Numbered from the stretch's first letter, positions 11,113-20,133 are shown. The stretch: 64,000 nucleotides of DNA from Synechocystis sp. PCC 7509 (GCF_000332075.2 NZ_KI966369.1:18888-82887), one strand, 5' to 3'. Notes: generated by a model from the sequence alone, not told the origin. Numbers and translations: made by a program.

Positions 11113-11133
11113 GAAGTAAATATTGAAGTGTTA

Positions 11134-11312
11134 GACGACAGCTATTTTCAGGCTTCACGACAACCAGAACATTTGCTCAGACCCAAGCATAGTCCTCCAG
11201 TGACTCTGCTAGCTGCTTGTTTACGTGACGCATTGCGTCTAGGCAACGCTCCAACGTATAACTGTCGCGAATACTCCGTAAAGCAAAGCTATCGAGAATT
11301 ATAGCTGTCGTC
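11134..11312. repeat. 179-bp segment with 12-bp terminal inverted repeats (MITE-like)
   Basis: GACGACAGCTAT at 11134-11145 is repeated inverted as ATAGCTGTCGTC at 11301-11312. The inside has no good gene. Size and perfect 12-bp ends fit a miniature inverted-repeat element, but I see no target duplication. It lies directly upstream of the truncated antiporter start. Confidence 0.35.
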
Positions 11313-11440
11313 CGCTCGTCATTAATCTACCTTTTGCTGGATTAGGCAAGCCAGGTTTTTTAAAGTCGGATCGTGACGCGCGATCGCTTCTCAACTATCG
11401 ATTGTGGTATACCCCTAGTCAGGTTCTTCTGCTCCGACCA

Positions 11441-12214
11441 TCACTGCACTGTTTGACCGCCATCGATGACTAGGGCGTGTCCGACGACGAAAGCCGCCGC
11501 GTCCGAACACAGCCAGACGACGGAATTAGCGATCTCTTCGGGCTGACCCATTCTTCCAATTGGCTCCTGTGCAATCACCTTCTCCTGTCCTTCGGTAGTG
11601 CCGCCAGTGAAACGCTCCATCATTGGGGTGTCGATGTATCCGGGAGCAACAGCGTTGACGCGGATGTTCTGCGAGGCGTAGTCAAGAGCCGCCGACTTGG
11701 TAAGTCCGATTACGCCGTGTTTTGCGGCGGTGTATGCGGCTCCGCCCTTGATGCCGATGACCCCAGCACCCGATGATGTGTTCACGATCGCGCCGCCCCC
11801 TTGCTTGAGTAGCAGCGGAATTTCATACTTCATGCACAGAAAAACGCCGCGCAGGTTAATGTTGACGATCCGCTCCCACTCTTGCTCTTCGATTTGGGCT
11901 GTTGCTACATTCTTCTGTTCCACACCGGCGTTGTTAAAGGCAAAGTCCAACCGCCCGAACGCTTCGATGGTACTGTCTAGAGCCGCCTTCACGTCTTCGG
12001 CTCGCGTTACGTCGCACTTGATAGCGATCGCTTGTCCGCCGAGTTTTTCAATCAGGCGCGCCGTTTCTTGATTGCCTTGTTCCGAAACGTCGGCGACCAC
12101 TACATTAGCGCCCTCACGGGCAAATGCCAGCGCCGTAGCTCGACCGATGCCGTTCGCTGCTCCGGTTACAAACGCAACCTTTCCCATATAGTTTCCATTC
12201 TCGTTCGTTGTCAT
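11441..12214 (-). CDS. Short-chain dehydrogenase/reductase, glucose 1-dehydrogenase-like
   Basis: 257 residues, full length for a classical SDR. TGAANGIG (cofactor loop) is near residue 18, NNAGVEQ near 91, the catalytic Ser in NTSSGAG, YTAAKHG as the YxxxK motif, and PGYID after it. The C-terminus VVGHALVIDGGQTVQ is typical. An acidic residue after beta strand 2 (VVADVSE) suggests NAD rather than NADP. It is probably a stand-alone oxidoreductase; the substrate is unknown. Confidence 0.9.
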   Translation of the reverse strand: MTTNENGNYMGKVAFVTGAANGIGRATALAFAREGANVVVADVSEQGNQETARLIEKLGGQAIAIKCDVTRAEDVKAALDSTIEAFGRLDFAFNNAGVEQKNVATAQIEEQEWERIVNINLRGVFLCMKYEIPLLLKQGGGAIVNTSSGAGVIGIKGGAAYTAAKHGVIGLTKSAALDYASQNIRVNAVAPGYIDTPMMERFTGGTTEGQEKVIAQEPIGRMGQPEEIANSVVWLCSDAAAFVVGHALVIDGGQTVQ

Positions 12215-12259
12215 TTTTTAACTCCTAACTTTTATTCCCATCAAGATTTCTGAAAGCCG

Positions 12260-12775
12260 TCATTTCGCGTCAGCTTTATATTCCTCGTCCGTCACAGGCT
12301 TGAGCCAATTCACCTGACTGTCGCCTTTGTAGTTTGTAATTACAACGTGCGTCATCCTGCTTTCGGGTGATGCGCCGTGCCAGTGTTCAATGTCCGGATT
12401 GCAAAGAATTACATCGCCTTTATTAATCGTTTTGATGGGTTTGCCTTTTTCTTGATAAAGCCCTTTGCCCATTGTCACGAGTATAGTTTGTCCTGCCGGA
12501 TGATTGTGCCAGTTTGCCCGTGCGCCTGGCTCGAAGGTCACGCTGGCGATTGAAAAATTATTGCTTTCGGTTTTTGGAGCGAGTGGCTGCACATAAACCG
12601 TTCCCGTAAAAGTTTCCGCCGGGGCTTTTTCGCCCTTCGGAAAAATCGTGTTTTCAGTTTTATTTTCTGCCTTTTCCATTTTTGTTTGCTCCGTATTAGC
12701 CGATTGCTGATTGCTGTATCCAACAGCTAAAAAAAGTGGCGCGCATAACATCAATCCGATTGTTATATTTTTCAT
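12260..12775 (-). CDS. Exported cupin protein
   Basis: About 171 residues from the ATG at 12775, preceded by a CCGGAAG ribosome site; the longer frame to 12808 would overlap the upstream gene. The N-terminus (MKNITIGLMLCAPLFLAVGYS) is a signal peptide, so the protein is exported. The cupin ligands are in NWHNHPAGQ and DIEHWHGASP. Such proteins are often annotated as cupins related to carboxymuconolactone decarboxylase partners. It is third in a minus-strand set with a cyclophilin-like lipoprotein and an alpha/beta hydrolase. The Lys/Asn-rich composition and signal style look Bacteroidetes-like, which I read as transfer. Confidence 0.8.
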   Translation of the reverse strand: MKNITIGLMLCAPLFLAVGYSNQQSANTEQTKMEKAENKTENTIFPKGEKAPAETFTGTVYVQPLAPKTESNNFSIASVTFEPGARANWHNHPAGQTILVTMGKGLYQEKGKPIKTINKGDVILCNPDIEHWHGASPESRMTHVVITNYKGDSQVNWLKPVTDEEYKADAK

Positions 12776-12794
12776 AATTTTATTCTTCCGGTGA

Positions 12795-13292
12795 TTACTC
12801 CAATTCAAACGTCACCGTTACGTTTCCTGCTCCTACTGCGGCTTCAAGCCCTGAAGGATCGTCTATCCGTCTGAGTTTTGTATAACTGTATTGCGTCGGA
12901 AACGTTTTATAGAAAAGCACTAAGGTATTGCTTCCCCAAACCATCAAATCGCCTTTGTTGATTGTTTGGGGATTGGAAGAATTAGTCGGCAAATTGTTCG
13001 AGAAATCATATTTTTTCTCGTTGCCATTCAGTTCATCCATCTTCAGCGTCAACGGCAGCATCGCTTTGAAAGCGTTTGCCGTCGCATTGTCAAAGAGTGT
13101 GGCGTTGAAAGTCTTTGACCCGATTTTAATTTTCATCTTATTGCCTTTTGTCTCGTTGGCAGCATTACTGCTTTGATTATTAATATTCGTATTACCAGGA
13201 AATACCGATTGGTCTTGACTGCAACTGACGGAGCTGCCGAAAAGAAATATTGCTGAAAACATCATTACGATTAAGAATTTTACGTTGCTCAT
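12795..13292 (-). CDS. Cyclophilin-like-fold lipoprotein
   Basis: 165 residues. The N-terminus is a signal peptide ending in a lipobox (FGSSVSCSQ), predicting lipid anchoring. The rest ([27 protein letters not shown]) matches the small bacterial cyclophilin-like beta-barrel family that often accompanies alpha/beta hydrolases and cupins in transferable clusters. The biochemical role is unknown. It stops 20 bases before the exported cupin start, so cotranscription is likely. Confidence 0.75.
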   Translation of the reverse strand: MSNVKFLIVMMFSAIFLFGSSVSCSQDQSVFPGNTNINNQSSNAANETKGNKMKIKIGSKTFNATLFDNATANAFKAMLPLTLKMDELNGNEKKYDFSNNLPTNSSNPQTINKGDLMVWGSNTLVLFYKTFPTQYSYTKLRRIDDPSGLEAAVGAGNVTVTFELE

Positions 13293-13338
13293 TCGTCTGT
13301 TTTCAAAGTGAAACGACTTCTTGGTTTCTGCTTCCCAA

Positions 13339-14316
13339 TTACTTTAGATTCGTTTTGAAAAAGCTTTCCAGCTTGTCAAAAGGAATCAGATCGGTTTTGT
13401 CGTATAAATCAACGTGTCCGGCATTCGGAACAATAACCAGTTCTTTCGGTTCGGCTGCGCGTTTGTAAGCATCCTCGCTAAACTCTCTTGAGTGAGCCTT
13501 GTCACCCGTGATGAAGAGCATAGGACGAGGAGAGATCGTTTCTATGTCATTAAACGGATAGAAATTATTAAACTTGGTAACGCTGCTCAATGTCGGATGC
13601 GTAGTCAATTCGGGCGAACTACTTTTAGGCGTGTATTCTCCTCTTGGTGTTCGATAAAATTCAAAAAATTCACGCTGTATTGGGTCGGTGTTTTCATCTA
13701 ATTTATGAACGGTTCCACCCACATATTCTGTTTTGCCACCGCTAAATTCCACATAACGCTGTTCGGCTGCCAGTTTCTGAAGTTGTTTTCTCTGTTCAAG
13801 CGTTTGAGAATGGTTCAACGCATTACGGCTGGCTGCTCCCATATCATACATACTGACAGTTGCGATCGCTTTCATTCGCGGATCGATCTTAGCGGCACTG
13901 ACAACAAAGCTGCCGCTACCACAAACTCCAATGATTCCAATTCGGTTTCTGTCAACAAATGGACGAGTGCCAAGAAAGTCAACTGCTGCGCTGAAATCTT
14001 CAGCATAAATATCAGGTGCAACAGCGTTGCGTGGTTCGCCCTCACTCTCACCCCAGAAAGACAAATCAAGAGATAAAGTTACAAACCCTCGTTCAGCCAT
14101 GTTTGCAGCATACACGTTGGCACTTTGTTCTTTTACAGCCCCCATTGGATGTCCAACAATAATCGCCGAATGTTGTTTACTTCGATCTAAATTCTTGGGA
14201 ATAAATAAATGTCCTGCAACATTCATTTTGTATTGGTTTTTAAAAGTAACCTTGTACATCGTAACGTTGTCGCTTACCTTAAATGTTGTATATCCCATTG
14301 GTGTTATCTGTTCCAT
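13339..14316 (-). CDS. Alpha/beta hydrolase (dienelactone hydrolase / YcjY-like)
   Basis: 325 residues. The nucleophile elbow reads GVCGSG with Cys132 at the nucleophile position, as in dienelactone hydrolases. The oxyanion region is HPMGAVKEQ near 56, with DLSFWGES near 84. A late Asp (FITGDKAHS) and His ([10 protein letters not shown]) complete the triad. The ATG at 14316 has no good ribosome site and is directly preceded, in the same frame, by TAA. Upstream of that stop is an intact signal-peptide-coding frame (14317-14415). The protein was therefore probably secreted and is now split by one nonsense change, unless reinitiation at the ATG yields a cytoplasmic form. Confidence 0.75.
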   Translation of the reverse strand: MEQITPMGYTTFKVSDNVTMYKVTFKNQYKMNVAGHLFIPKNLDRSKQHSAIIVGHPMGAVKEQSANVYAANMAERGFVTLSLDLSFWGESEGEPRNAVAPDIYAEDFSAAVDFLGTRPFVDRNRIGIIGVCGSGSFVVSAAKIDPRMKAIATVSMYDMGAASRNALNHSQTLEQRKQLQKLAAEQRYVEFSGGKTEYVGGTVHKLDENTDPIQREFFEFYRTPRGEYTPKSSSPELTTHPTLSSVTKFNNFYPFNDIETISPRPMLFITGDKAHSREFSEDAYKRAAEPKELVIVPNAGHVDLYDKTDLIPFDKLESFFKTNLK

Positions 14317-14415
14317 TTATGCTATTTCTTGCGATCGTCCTTTTTGTTCTGTTTGTGTGTAAGCTTGCCCGCTTATCATAAAAGTCATCATCGCTAAAAT
14401 TAATATATTTTTCAT
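14317..14415 (-). pseudogene. Signal-peptide exon of the alpha/beta hydrolase, cut off by an in-frame TAA
   Basis: 32 codons beginning MKNILILAMMTFMISGQAYT, a clear Sec signal peptide, followed by a linker and TAA at 14319-14317. The next base starts the ATG of the hydrolase in the same frame, so one stop codon separates export signal from enzyme. The GCA-TAA-ATG context suggests a single substitution of a sense codon. Confidence 0.65.
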
Positions 14416-14655
14416 AATTCATCCGCTTTTTATCGTCAGATTTACAGATTAAAATTGTTGGCTTTATTAAGCTTGAATTTCTCCAAATATCAATCTGATT
14501 TTTATCAGCAGCGTTGCTAACGTTTGTTGTATAAGTTCAATTATGCGGGTGTGAGAATGGATAGCGTGAGGACGTTCATCGAAAAAAACCGGACAATTCT
14601 CCAAAAATCCGCCGTGCAATGTGCGAAAGAGATACAAAGCGTTTGAGATAAATTT

Positions 14656-15636
14656 ATGCACCAAAAAGAAGCAGAACTTGAAAAGCGAAAGATGCAGATC
14701 AACCAGGAAGCGCTGATCGAAAGAATGATGCGTCTCGCTCCCGAAAACAGCCTTTTGGAGGTGTTTCCGGGCATTTTCATCTATCATTCGTCGAAACCGA
14801 CCGAGAGTGAGATATCTGTACTGAAGCCCGCCTTTTGCATCATTGCCCAAGGCAGCAAGGATGTCCTTTTGAATAATGAATTATTTCACTACGACTCCGG
14901 TCATTACTTAATCTCGACGCTCGATCTGCCGATTATGAGTAATGTCGTCGAAGCGTCTGAGGAAAAACCTTATTTGAATCTTCGGATAGACCTCGATTCA
15001 GCGCTCGTGGCTGCGGTGATGATTGAATCCGGCATCGAAACTAAAAAAAGCGGAACTGGAGTCAAGGCGATGGATGTCAGCCCGGTTGATGCCGATTTAC
15101 TTGATGCAGTCGTCAAATTGGTGAAACTATGTGACACACCGGACGAAATGAAGTTTCTCGCACCGCCAATCATCCGCGAGATCATCTATCGGCTTTTAAA
15201 GGGAAACCAGGGCGCACGGCTCAACCAGCTTATTACTACCGAAGGCGACGCGCAGCGCATCTCTACGGTGGTCAGGCAAATTCGCGAAAACATCGAGCAG
15301 CCGTTGAAAATCGAAGATACAGCCCGCGAAATCGGCATGAGTGTGTCAGGCTTTCACCAACATTTTAAGTCTGTCACGGCGATGAGTCCTTTGCAGTTCC
15401 AGAAACAAATACGGCTTCAGGAAGCACGCCGTCTGATGCTGGGAGAAAACCTTGACGCTACCAGTGCTGCCTACCATGTGGGTTATGAGAATTCCTCGCA
15501 CTTCAACCGAGAGTATAAGCGACTCTTTGGCGAACCACCGATGCGGGACGTGGAACGGATGCGAGAAGCTGTTAGAGAGATTCCTAGTTCAATTACGCTC
15601 TCTTCAAAACACCCTAATCTTGCCAGAAATCGCTAA
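14656..15636 (+). CDS. AraC-family transcriptional regulator
   Basis: 326 residues; the true start may be the ATG at 14692. The N-terminal half matches the AraC_N/cupin-type sensory domain (VFPGIFIYHSSKPTESE, YLISTLDLPI). The C-terminal 100 residues hold two HTH motifs: IEDTAREIGMSVSGFHQHFK and the second helix region SAAYHVGYENSSHFNREYKR. It is divergent from the alpha/beta hydrolase set across about 240 bases, so it probably controls those genes. Codon style resembles the hydrolase set rather than the flanking cyanobacterial genes, in keeping with co-transfer. Confidence 0.88.
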   Translation: MHQKEAELEKRKMQINQEALIERMMRLAPENSLLEVFPGIFIYHSSKPTESEISVLKPAFCIIAQGSKDVLLNNELFHYDSGHYLISTLDLPIMSNVVEASEEKPYLNLRIDLDSALVAAVMIESGIETKKSGTGVKAMDVSPVDADLLDAVVKLVKLCDTPDEMKFLAPPIIREIIYRLLKGNQGARLNQLITTEGDAQRISTVVRQIRENIEQPLKIEDTAREIGMSVSGFHQHFKSVTAMSPLQFQKQIRLQEARRLMLGENLDATSAAYHVGYENSSHFNREYKRLFGEPPMRDVERMREAVREIPSSITLSSKHPNLARNR

Positions 15637-15994
15637 AATATTGTGGAGAAAAATCTGCGATCGCACACCGGATGCTGAATGTTCTTGTGTCCTAGATAGT
15701 GCTGAATAGATTGTGTATCGTGTCCTTGACAAGTTTGTATTTGCAACCTGTTGTCACTACAACTCTATGTTTCATTATCTCTGCTCAAATTAACTTGGGA
15801 GTATAGACTTATCATCTACAAACAGTAGGCATAAACCATCCAGCTTATATTATTACGAACAATGGGTCAGAAACTAAATACGCAAAAAGTTGTAAATATT
15901 GTAGGCTGGCAATAAATATGCCAATATGTCACAATGTTGCCGAATGCTAGTATGTTCTCTCTATGCGAACTAGAGCAATTGTTGTTCGCAATGT
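15637..15994. other. Intergenic, no gene recognised
   Basis: About 360 bases between the AraC regulator and the nucleotidyltransferase remnant, which read toward each other. No gene or convincing terminator hairpin was seen. Confidence 0.4.
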
Positions 15995-16610
15995 TTATGT
16001 CATAACAAGAAGCTCCGCGTATTCTTTCGGTGTGTCAATGTCCGTAGCGCCTCCTGGAAAAGATATACTAAACACTTCCTGAGAATGCTTTTTAATAACT
16101 TGTTTCGCTCCTTCGCCATTTCTAAGTGTGATAAGTTCGCAAAACAAGCGATCGCTAAATAAAGCTGGTACACCTAAAGTTTCTGCATACTCGCAAGCAA
16201 CAATAGGCTGATTTGTCAAATAGTATGTTAAGGCAAGCTGATTAATAATCTCAGTGGAGATGAAAGGTTGGTCGCAAAGCATGACTATTGCTGCCTCTAC
16301 TTCTGGATAAGATGTTTTGAGCTTCTGAATACCTACTCGAATTGAGGAACTAATTTCCTTCACTCCACTGCAAGTTTTCTACTATTTGAATAGAAAGCTG
16401 GCTAATATCAGGCTTAATAAGTTGGGCATATGCTCCCAAAACAACAACAATTGGACGGCAGAGCGAAGACTTCGCAACTTCTATAGAGTGACAAAGTAAA
16501 GTGCGTTCTTGATAGGGCAACAATTGCTTAGGCGTACCCATGCGCGTTGATGCTCCAGCAGCTAGAATAACAATCCCAATGTTTTGATTATATTTTTCAA
16601 CGACCTTCAT
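15995..16610 (-). pseudogene. MobA/MocA-like molybdopterin nucleotidyltransferase, frameshifted
   Basis: Two overlapping frames together encode one nucleotidyltransferase of about 204 residues. The first (16610-16350) has the nucleotide-binding LAAGASTRMGTPKQLLPY. The second (from about 16363) has SSIRVGIQ, VMLCDQPFI and GATDIDTPKEY. They join at about 16352-16362, where GGAAATTAG reads as a stop; removing one A gives the expected WSEGISSSIR continuity. It is a one-base insertion, or a sequencing error. The family attaches CMP or GMP to molybdopterin; next to XdhC and a molybdenum-hydroxylase subunit, the CTP-dependent MocA role is most likely. Its start overlaps the end of xdhC by 4 bases. 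Confidence 0.8.
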
Positions 16611-17767
16611 ACGCTGACATACTTTTTAACTGACGGGTTTAATTGATTACCCTGGGCGTGAATCGCTCCCTTGCGCTCTCGTAACTGGTTTCCCAAACGG
16701 TTAGTAATCACAGCTTGAATGCCAGCAATAATTGATAGGGCAATTTCCTCTGGAGTATCAGCACCAATGTCAAGCCCAATAGGAGCATATAATCGGTGCA
16801 TTTGTTCTCTAGTGGGATTAATTTCTATTTGGTGCAATTCTTCAAGTAAGCGTTCGGTTCTACTTTTGGGACCGAGAATACCTAAGTAGCAAACTTGCGA
16901 TGGTAGGAGAGTTTTGAGAACTTCAAGATCGTGTAAGTAATTGTGAGTCATAACTACAGCTACAGTGCGATCGCCTAAATCGATATAGTCACCAATATTT
17001 TCCAGGCGAGATAGCACAATAGCATCCGCATCAGCAAACCGATTTTGAGTTGCCGGAGCTTGCTTTGTATCAACAACGGTGACATTCCAACCTAATTCTT
17101 TAGCAAAACGCGCTACAGGTATTGCATCATGACCCGCACCAAAAATTATAAGTGGTAATGGTGGCTGGATAACTTCAATAAAAACCTCTACTTCACCATT
17201 AGGTAATAGATAAAACTTCAAAGTTGAAACTTTGTCTTGTAATGCTGTACGTGCGTCTTCTACTATGCTTGCGGCTAGAGAATTTGAGAAATGATTAATA
17301 AGATTGCCGTTTTGAAGCAACATTAAACGAGTTCCAACTTGCTCTTGAACCAAGCCTGTGATGCTCACTAAGGTTGCTACAACACCGAATTGGCGATCGC
17401 CGTAGCACTTAGATAAAAACTCTACATAATCTGCTTGAGAAGGTGTAATCGGCTCAATTAAAACCCGTACCAAGCCATTACAACCTAGTCCCAGACCCCA
17501 GACAATATCTTCATCAGAAGTTGTGTCATAGGTTACTACTGTTGGTTGATTGGTTGCCATTACTTCAAGCGATCGCAAAGTAACATCGGCTTCTAAACAG
17601 CCACCACTAATAGTCCCTATACTATAACCATCAGAAGTTACCAGCATCCGCGCTCCTGGGCGGCGATAGGTGGAACCCCTGGCTTCAATAACTGTAGCCA
17701 GGATAGTTGTTTTGCCTTGACGGTTACTTTTTTCAAGTTCCGCTAAGATGGCGATAAATTCTTTCAT
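16607..17767 (-). CDS. xdhC: XdhC-family molybdenum cofactor insertion protein
   Basis: 386 residues. The N-terminal XdhC/CoxI domain has EARGSTYRRPGARMLV and GTISGGCLEADV. The C-terminal Rossmann domain has IFGAGHDAIPVARFA near 220 and the GPKSRTERLL motif. Family proteins bind sulfurated molybdenum cofactor and deliver it to xanthine dehydrogenase-type enzymes. It is the middle gene of an operon: one base separates it from the upstream enzyme subunit, and its stop overlaps the downstream nucleotidyltransferase start. It appears intact while both partners are damaged, so its client enzyme may be gone from this locus. Confidence 0.88.
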   Translation of the reverse strand: MKEFIAILAELEKSNRQGKTTILATVIEARGSTYRRPGARMLVTSDGYSIGTISGGCLEADVTLRSLEVMATNQPTVVTYDTTSDEDIVWGLGLGCNGLVRVLIEPITPSQADYVEFLSKCYGDRQFGVVATLVSITGLVQEQVGTRLMLLQNGNLINHFSNSLAASIVEDARTALQDKVSTLKFYLLPNGEVEVFIEVIQPPLPLIIFGAGHDAIPVARFAKELGWNVTVVDTKQAPATQNRFADADAIVLSRLENIGDYIDLGDRTVAVVMTHNYLHDLEVLKTLLPSQVCYLGILGPKSRTERLLEELHQIEINPTREQMHRLYAPIGLDIGADTPEEIALSIIAGIQAVITNRLGNQLRERKGAIHAQGNQLNPSVKKYVSV

Positions 17768-17768
17768 G

Positions 17769-18446
17769 TTAAATTAATTTATCTAGGGTAATTGGCAAAG
17801 AACGAACGCGCTTGCCAGTAGCGTGATAGACCGCATTGGCGATCGCCGCAGCTACACCTGTAATCCCAATTTCACCCACGCCTTTAGCGCCAATAGAGTT
17901 AATATGCGGGTCATTTTCTTCCACAAAATAAGCCTCAATTGCTGGAATATCAGCATTAACAGGTACGTGGTACTCCCCTAGATTGGGGTTGACAATGCGC
18001 CCGGAGCGGGAATCAGTAATCGTATCTTCTAGTAATGCCATGCCAACGCCCATTGTAATCCCACCAATTATTTGAGAACGGGCAGTTTTCAGATTCATAA
18101 TTCGTCCATTGCCAAAAGCTCCCACAAAGCGGGTTACACGAATTTGCCCTAGGTCTGGATCGACGTGCACCTCGGCAAATTGCGCGCCAAAAGAGTGCAT
18201 TGAGTACTTTTTATTTGCCTCATCGAACTTAGCATCAAAGCTTGCTTCTACCATCTTCAAATTGTTGCGTTGAAGGATAGATGCGTAGGTTTCGCTTTTG
18301 GTGCGATCGCTCTTTAAAAACATCTGACCGTTTTCAATGGCAATTTCTGTTTCAGGGATGTTGTAAAGGGGGGATTTTTTATTTGCACGGGCGATCGCTA
18401 ATACTTTGCTGCGGACTGCTTTTGTTGCTCCTGCTACCGCCGTACC
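17769..18446 (-). pseudogene. C-terminal fragment of a molybdopterin-binding aldehyde/xanthine dehydrogenase subunit
   Basis: About 225 codons stay open from the stop up to 18446, reading TGTAVAGATKAVRSKVLAIA at the start and ending with IGAKGVGEIGITGVAAAIAN, the conserved molybdopterin-site loop with catalytic Glu, and LPITLDKLI. The family (XdhB/YagR/CoxL type) is 700-800 residues, so about two thirds are missing. The reading frame is cut exactly where the TGTAGCGACC end of the 588-bp element begins. The missing 5' part is not found on the other side of that element, so a deletion or rearrangement followed the insertion. Confidence 0.8.
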
Positions 18447-18510
18447 TGTAGCGACCCGATATTATAATCGCTCCGACCCGAAATCATCGCGTTTTTGAGA
18501 CCACATTAAA
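18447..18510 (+). repeat. Left 64-bp terminal inverted repeat
   Basis: Identical in inverted form to 18971-19034. It contains an inner CGATATTATAATCG palindrome and the first GAGACCACATTAAA subrepeat. Confidence 0.85.
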
Positions 18511-18822
18511 TGAGAACAAAAGGGTGATTGAGACCACATTAAGCAAGAATAGAACCGCATTAATTGAAACCAGACTGAAATCATAAATTTCAGACCAGAT
18601 TAAATGAGAATGAAGCATTTTAGTAAAACAAACCAGAGTGATTCAAATCGATGAACCTGCGGTTAGCTCTCGGTCATCTGTTGATACGCAGGCGTAACCA
18701 ATTAGCATCATGTAGAGTAAATAAACTGGTGTTCATCGAACATATTTTGCCATTGATATAATTACTAAGTTTCTTGCCCTAGAGAATGACAGATTGTCAT
18801 TTTGCTGCGACTTTTCCCACAA

Positions 18823-18852
18823 CAGTAAAGAAAACGTCCGTTTTCTTTACTG
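18823..18852. repeat. Perfect 14-bp-arm palindrome inside the element
   Basis: CAGTAAAGAAAACG, two bases, then CGTTTTCTTTACTG. It lies just inside the right-end repeats. There is no T-run after it, so a simple terminator is not supported. Confidence 0.6.
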
Positions 18853-18970
18853 ACTTCTCCCCAATTTTTATTCTCAGTTAATCTGGTCTGAAATTTATGA
18901 TTTCGGTCTGTTGTCGTTTAATGTGGTTCTATTCTCTGTTAATGCGGTCTCAACCACCTGCTTATTATCG

Positions 18971-19034
18971 TTTAATGTGGTCTCAAAAACGCGATGATTT
19001 CGGGTCGGAGCGATTATAATATCGGGTCGCTACA
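18971..19034 (-). repeat. Right 64-bp terminal inverted repeat
   Basis: Exact inverted copy of 18447-18510. Inside it the right-end sequence diverges from the left end, so left and right ends are distinct, as in Tn7-like elements. Confidence 0.85.
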
Positions 19035-19125
19035 GCTATCTTGCCATAGATATTCTCGATCAGTGGTAGCTTTTGAGGTTAATTCAAAACTCAACAATTT
19101 TACGATACACAAAGGATATTCTTAG

Positions 19126-20133
19126 ATGGACTATAAAATATTTGAGCTTGGCAATTGTGTTTTACAGTCAGGGGCTACCTTACGCGATGCCAAATTAGCC
19201 TATAAAACCTACGGCAACCTGAGTGCCGACAAAAGTAATGTAATTGTTTACCCTACTTGGTATTCAGGGCAGCATTACGACAATGAATGGCTAATTGGAG
19301 AAGGCATGGCGCTCGACCCTGAAAAATATTTCATCATTATTCCCAATATGCTAGGTAACGGATTGTCTTCATCGCCTAGTAATACTCCACCACCTTACGA
19401 TCGCGCTCGTTTTCCTAATGTAACTTTCTACGATAACGTTAAGCTGCAACATCGACTGGTAACAGAGAACTTCGGCATCGAAAAAATTGCTTTAGTAGTC
19501 GGTTGGTCAATGGGTGCGGGACAAACCTATCAATGGGCTGTTAGCTATCCAGATATGGTAGAACGCATTTTTCCCTTTTGCGGTTCTGCTAAAACCAGTC
19601 TCCACAATTTCGTATTTCTAGAAGGCGTGAAAGCAGCTTTACAGGCAGACTCTGCATGGGAAGCTGGATGGTATAAGGAACAGCCAACTAAAGGTTTACG
19701 TGCGGTGGCGCGAGTATATGCAGGATGGGGCTTTTCCCAAGCATTCTATCGAGAAAAGATATATATCCAGCAAGGTTATTCATCATTGGAAGATTTTTTA
19801 GTAGCTTTCTGGGAAGGCTTTTTTTTACGCCGCGATGCCAATAATTTGTTAACAATGTTGTGGACTTGGCAGAACGGTGATATTGGTAAAACCCCTGGTT
19901 TTGGTAGCAATTTTGAACAAGCGTTAGGAGCAATTAAAGCTAAAGCAATTGTTATGCCGGGACAAACCGATCTGTATTTTCCTCCCGAAGATAACGAATA
20001 CGAAGTTAAATACATGCCAAATGCTCTATTGCGCCCTATACCTTCAATTTGGGGTCATTTTGCTGGCGGTGGTGCTAACCCAGTGGATACGAAATTTATT
20101 GATGATAGTTTAAAAGAATTACTTGCTAGTTAA
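19126..20133 (+). CDS. MetX-like alpha/beta hydrolase
   Basis: 335 residues of the homoserine O-acetyltransferase-like alpha/beta fold family. The nucleophile elbow is GWSMG with Ser128, the acid is in PGQTDLYFPPEDN, and the His is in IWGHFAGGG. The N-terminus (LRDAKLAYKTYGNL, SGQHYDNEWLIGEG) is typical. Many members lack acyltransferase activity and are plain hydrolases, so I do not assign metX. It starts 92 bases after the mobile element and leads a plus-strand block of transport and redox genes, which suggests a linked catabolic role. Confidence 0.85.
   Translation: MDYKIFELGNCVLQSGATLRDAKLAYKTYGNLSADKSNVIVYPTWYSGQHYDNEWLIGEGMALDPEKYFIIIPNMLGNGLSSSPSNTPPPYDRARFPNVTFYDNVKLQHRLVTENFGIEKIALVVGWSMGAGQTYQWAVSYPDMVERIFPFCGSAKTSLHNFVFLEGVKAALQADSAWEAGWYKEQPTKGLRAVARVYAGWGFSQAFYREKIYIQQGYSSLEDFLVAFWEGFFLRRDANNLLTMLWTWQNGDIGKTPGFGSNFEQALGAIKAKAIVMPGQTDLYFPPEDNEYEVKYMPNALLRPIPSIWGHFAGGGANPVDTKFIDDSLKELLAS

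Larger units (their letters stand above)
18447..19034. mobile_element. 588-bp non-autonomous element with Tn7-like complex ends
   Basis: The element begins TGTAGCGACC and ends GGTCGCTACA. Its outer 64 bases are perfect inverted repeats (18447-18510 and 18971-19034). Each end continues with spaced copies of a roughly 20-base motif built on GACCACATTAA. Left copies: 18496, 18529, 18551 and 18591. Right, inverted copies: about 18871, 18911, 18932 and 18964. TGT/ACA termini with several internal transposase-binding-like repeats at each end are the hallmark of Tn7-like and Mu-type elements. No transposase is inside. The flanks GTACC and GCTAT do not match, so no 5-bp duplication remains. It interrupts the molybdopterin subunit gene. 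Confidence 0.7.

Noticed and set aside
14467-14850. 127-residue minus-strand frame over the AraC start
   Set aside because: It overlaps the well-supported AraC gene and has no family resemblance.
18447-19034. Type V-K CRISPR-associated transposon
   Set aside because: There is no Cas12k, TnsB, TnsC, TniQ or CRISPR array in the window. Only the end architecture is shared with Tn7-like elements in general.
19126-20133. Homoserine O-acetyltransferase (metX)
   Set aside because: The fold matches, but many MetX-like proteins are plain hydrolases and no methionine genes are nearby.
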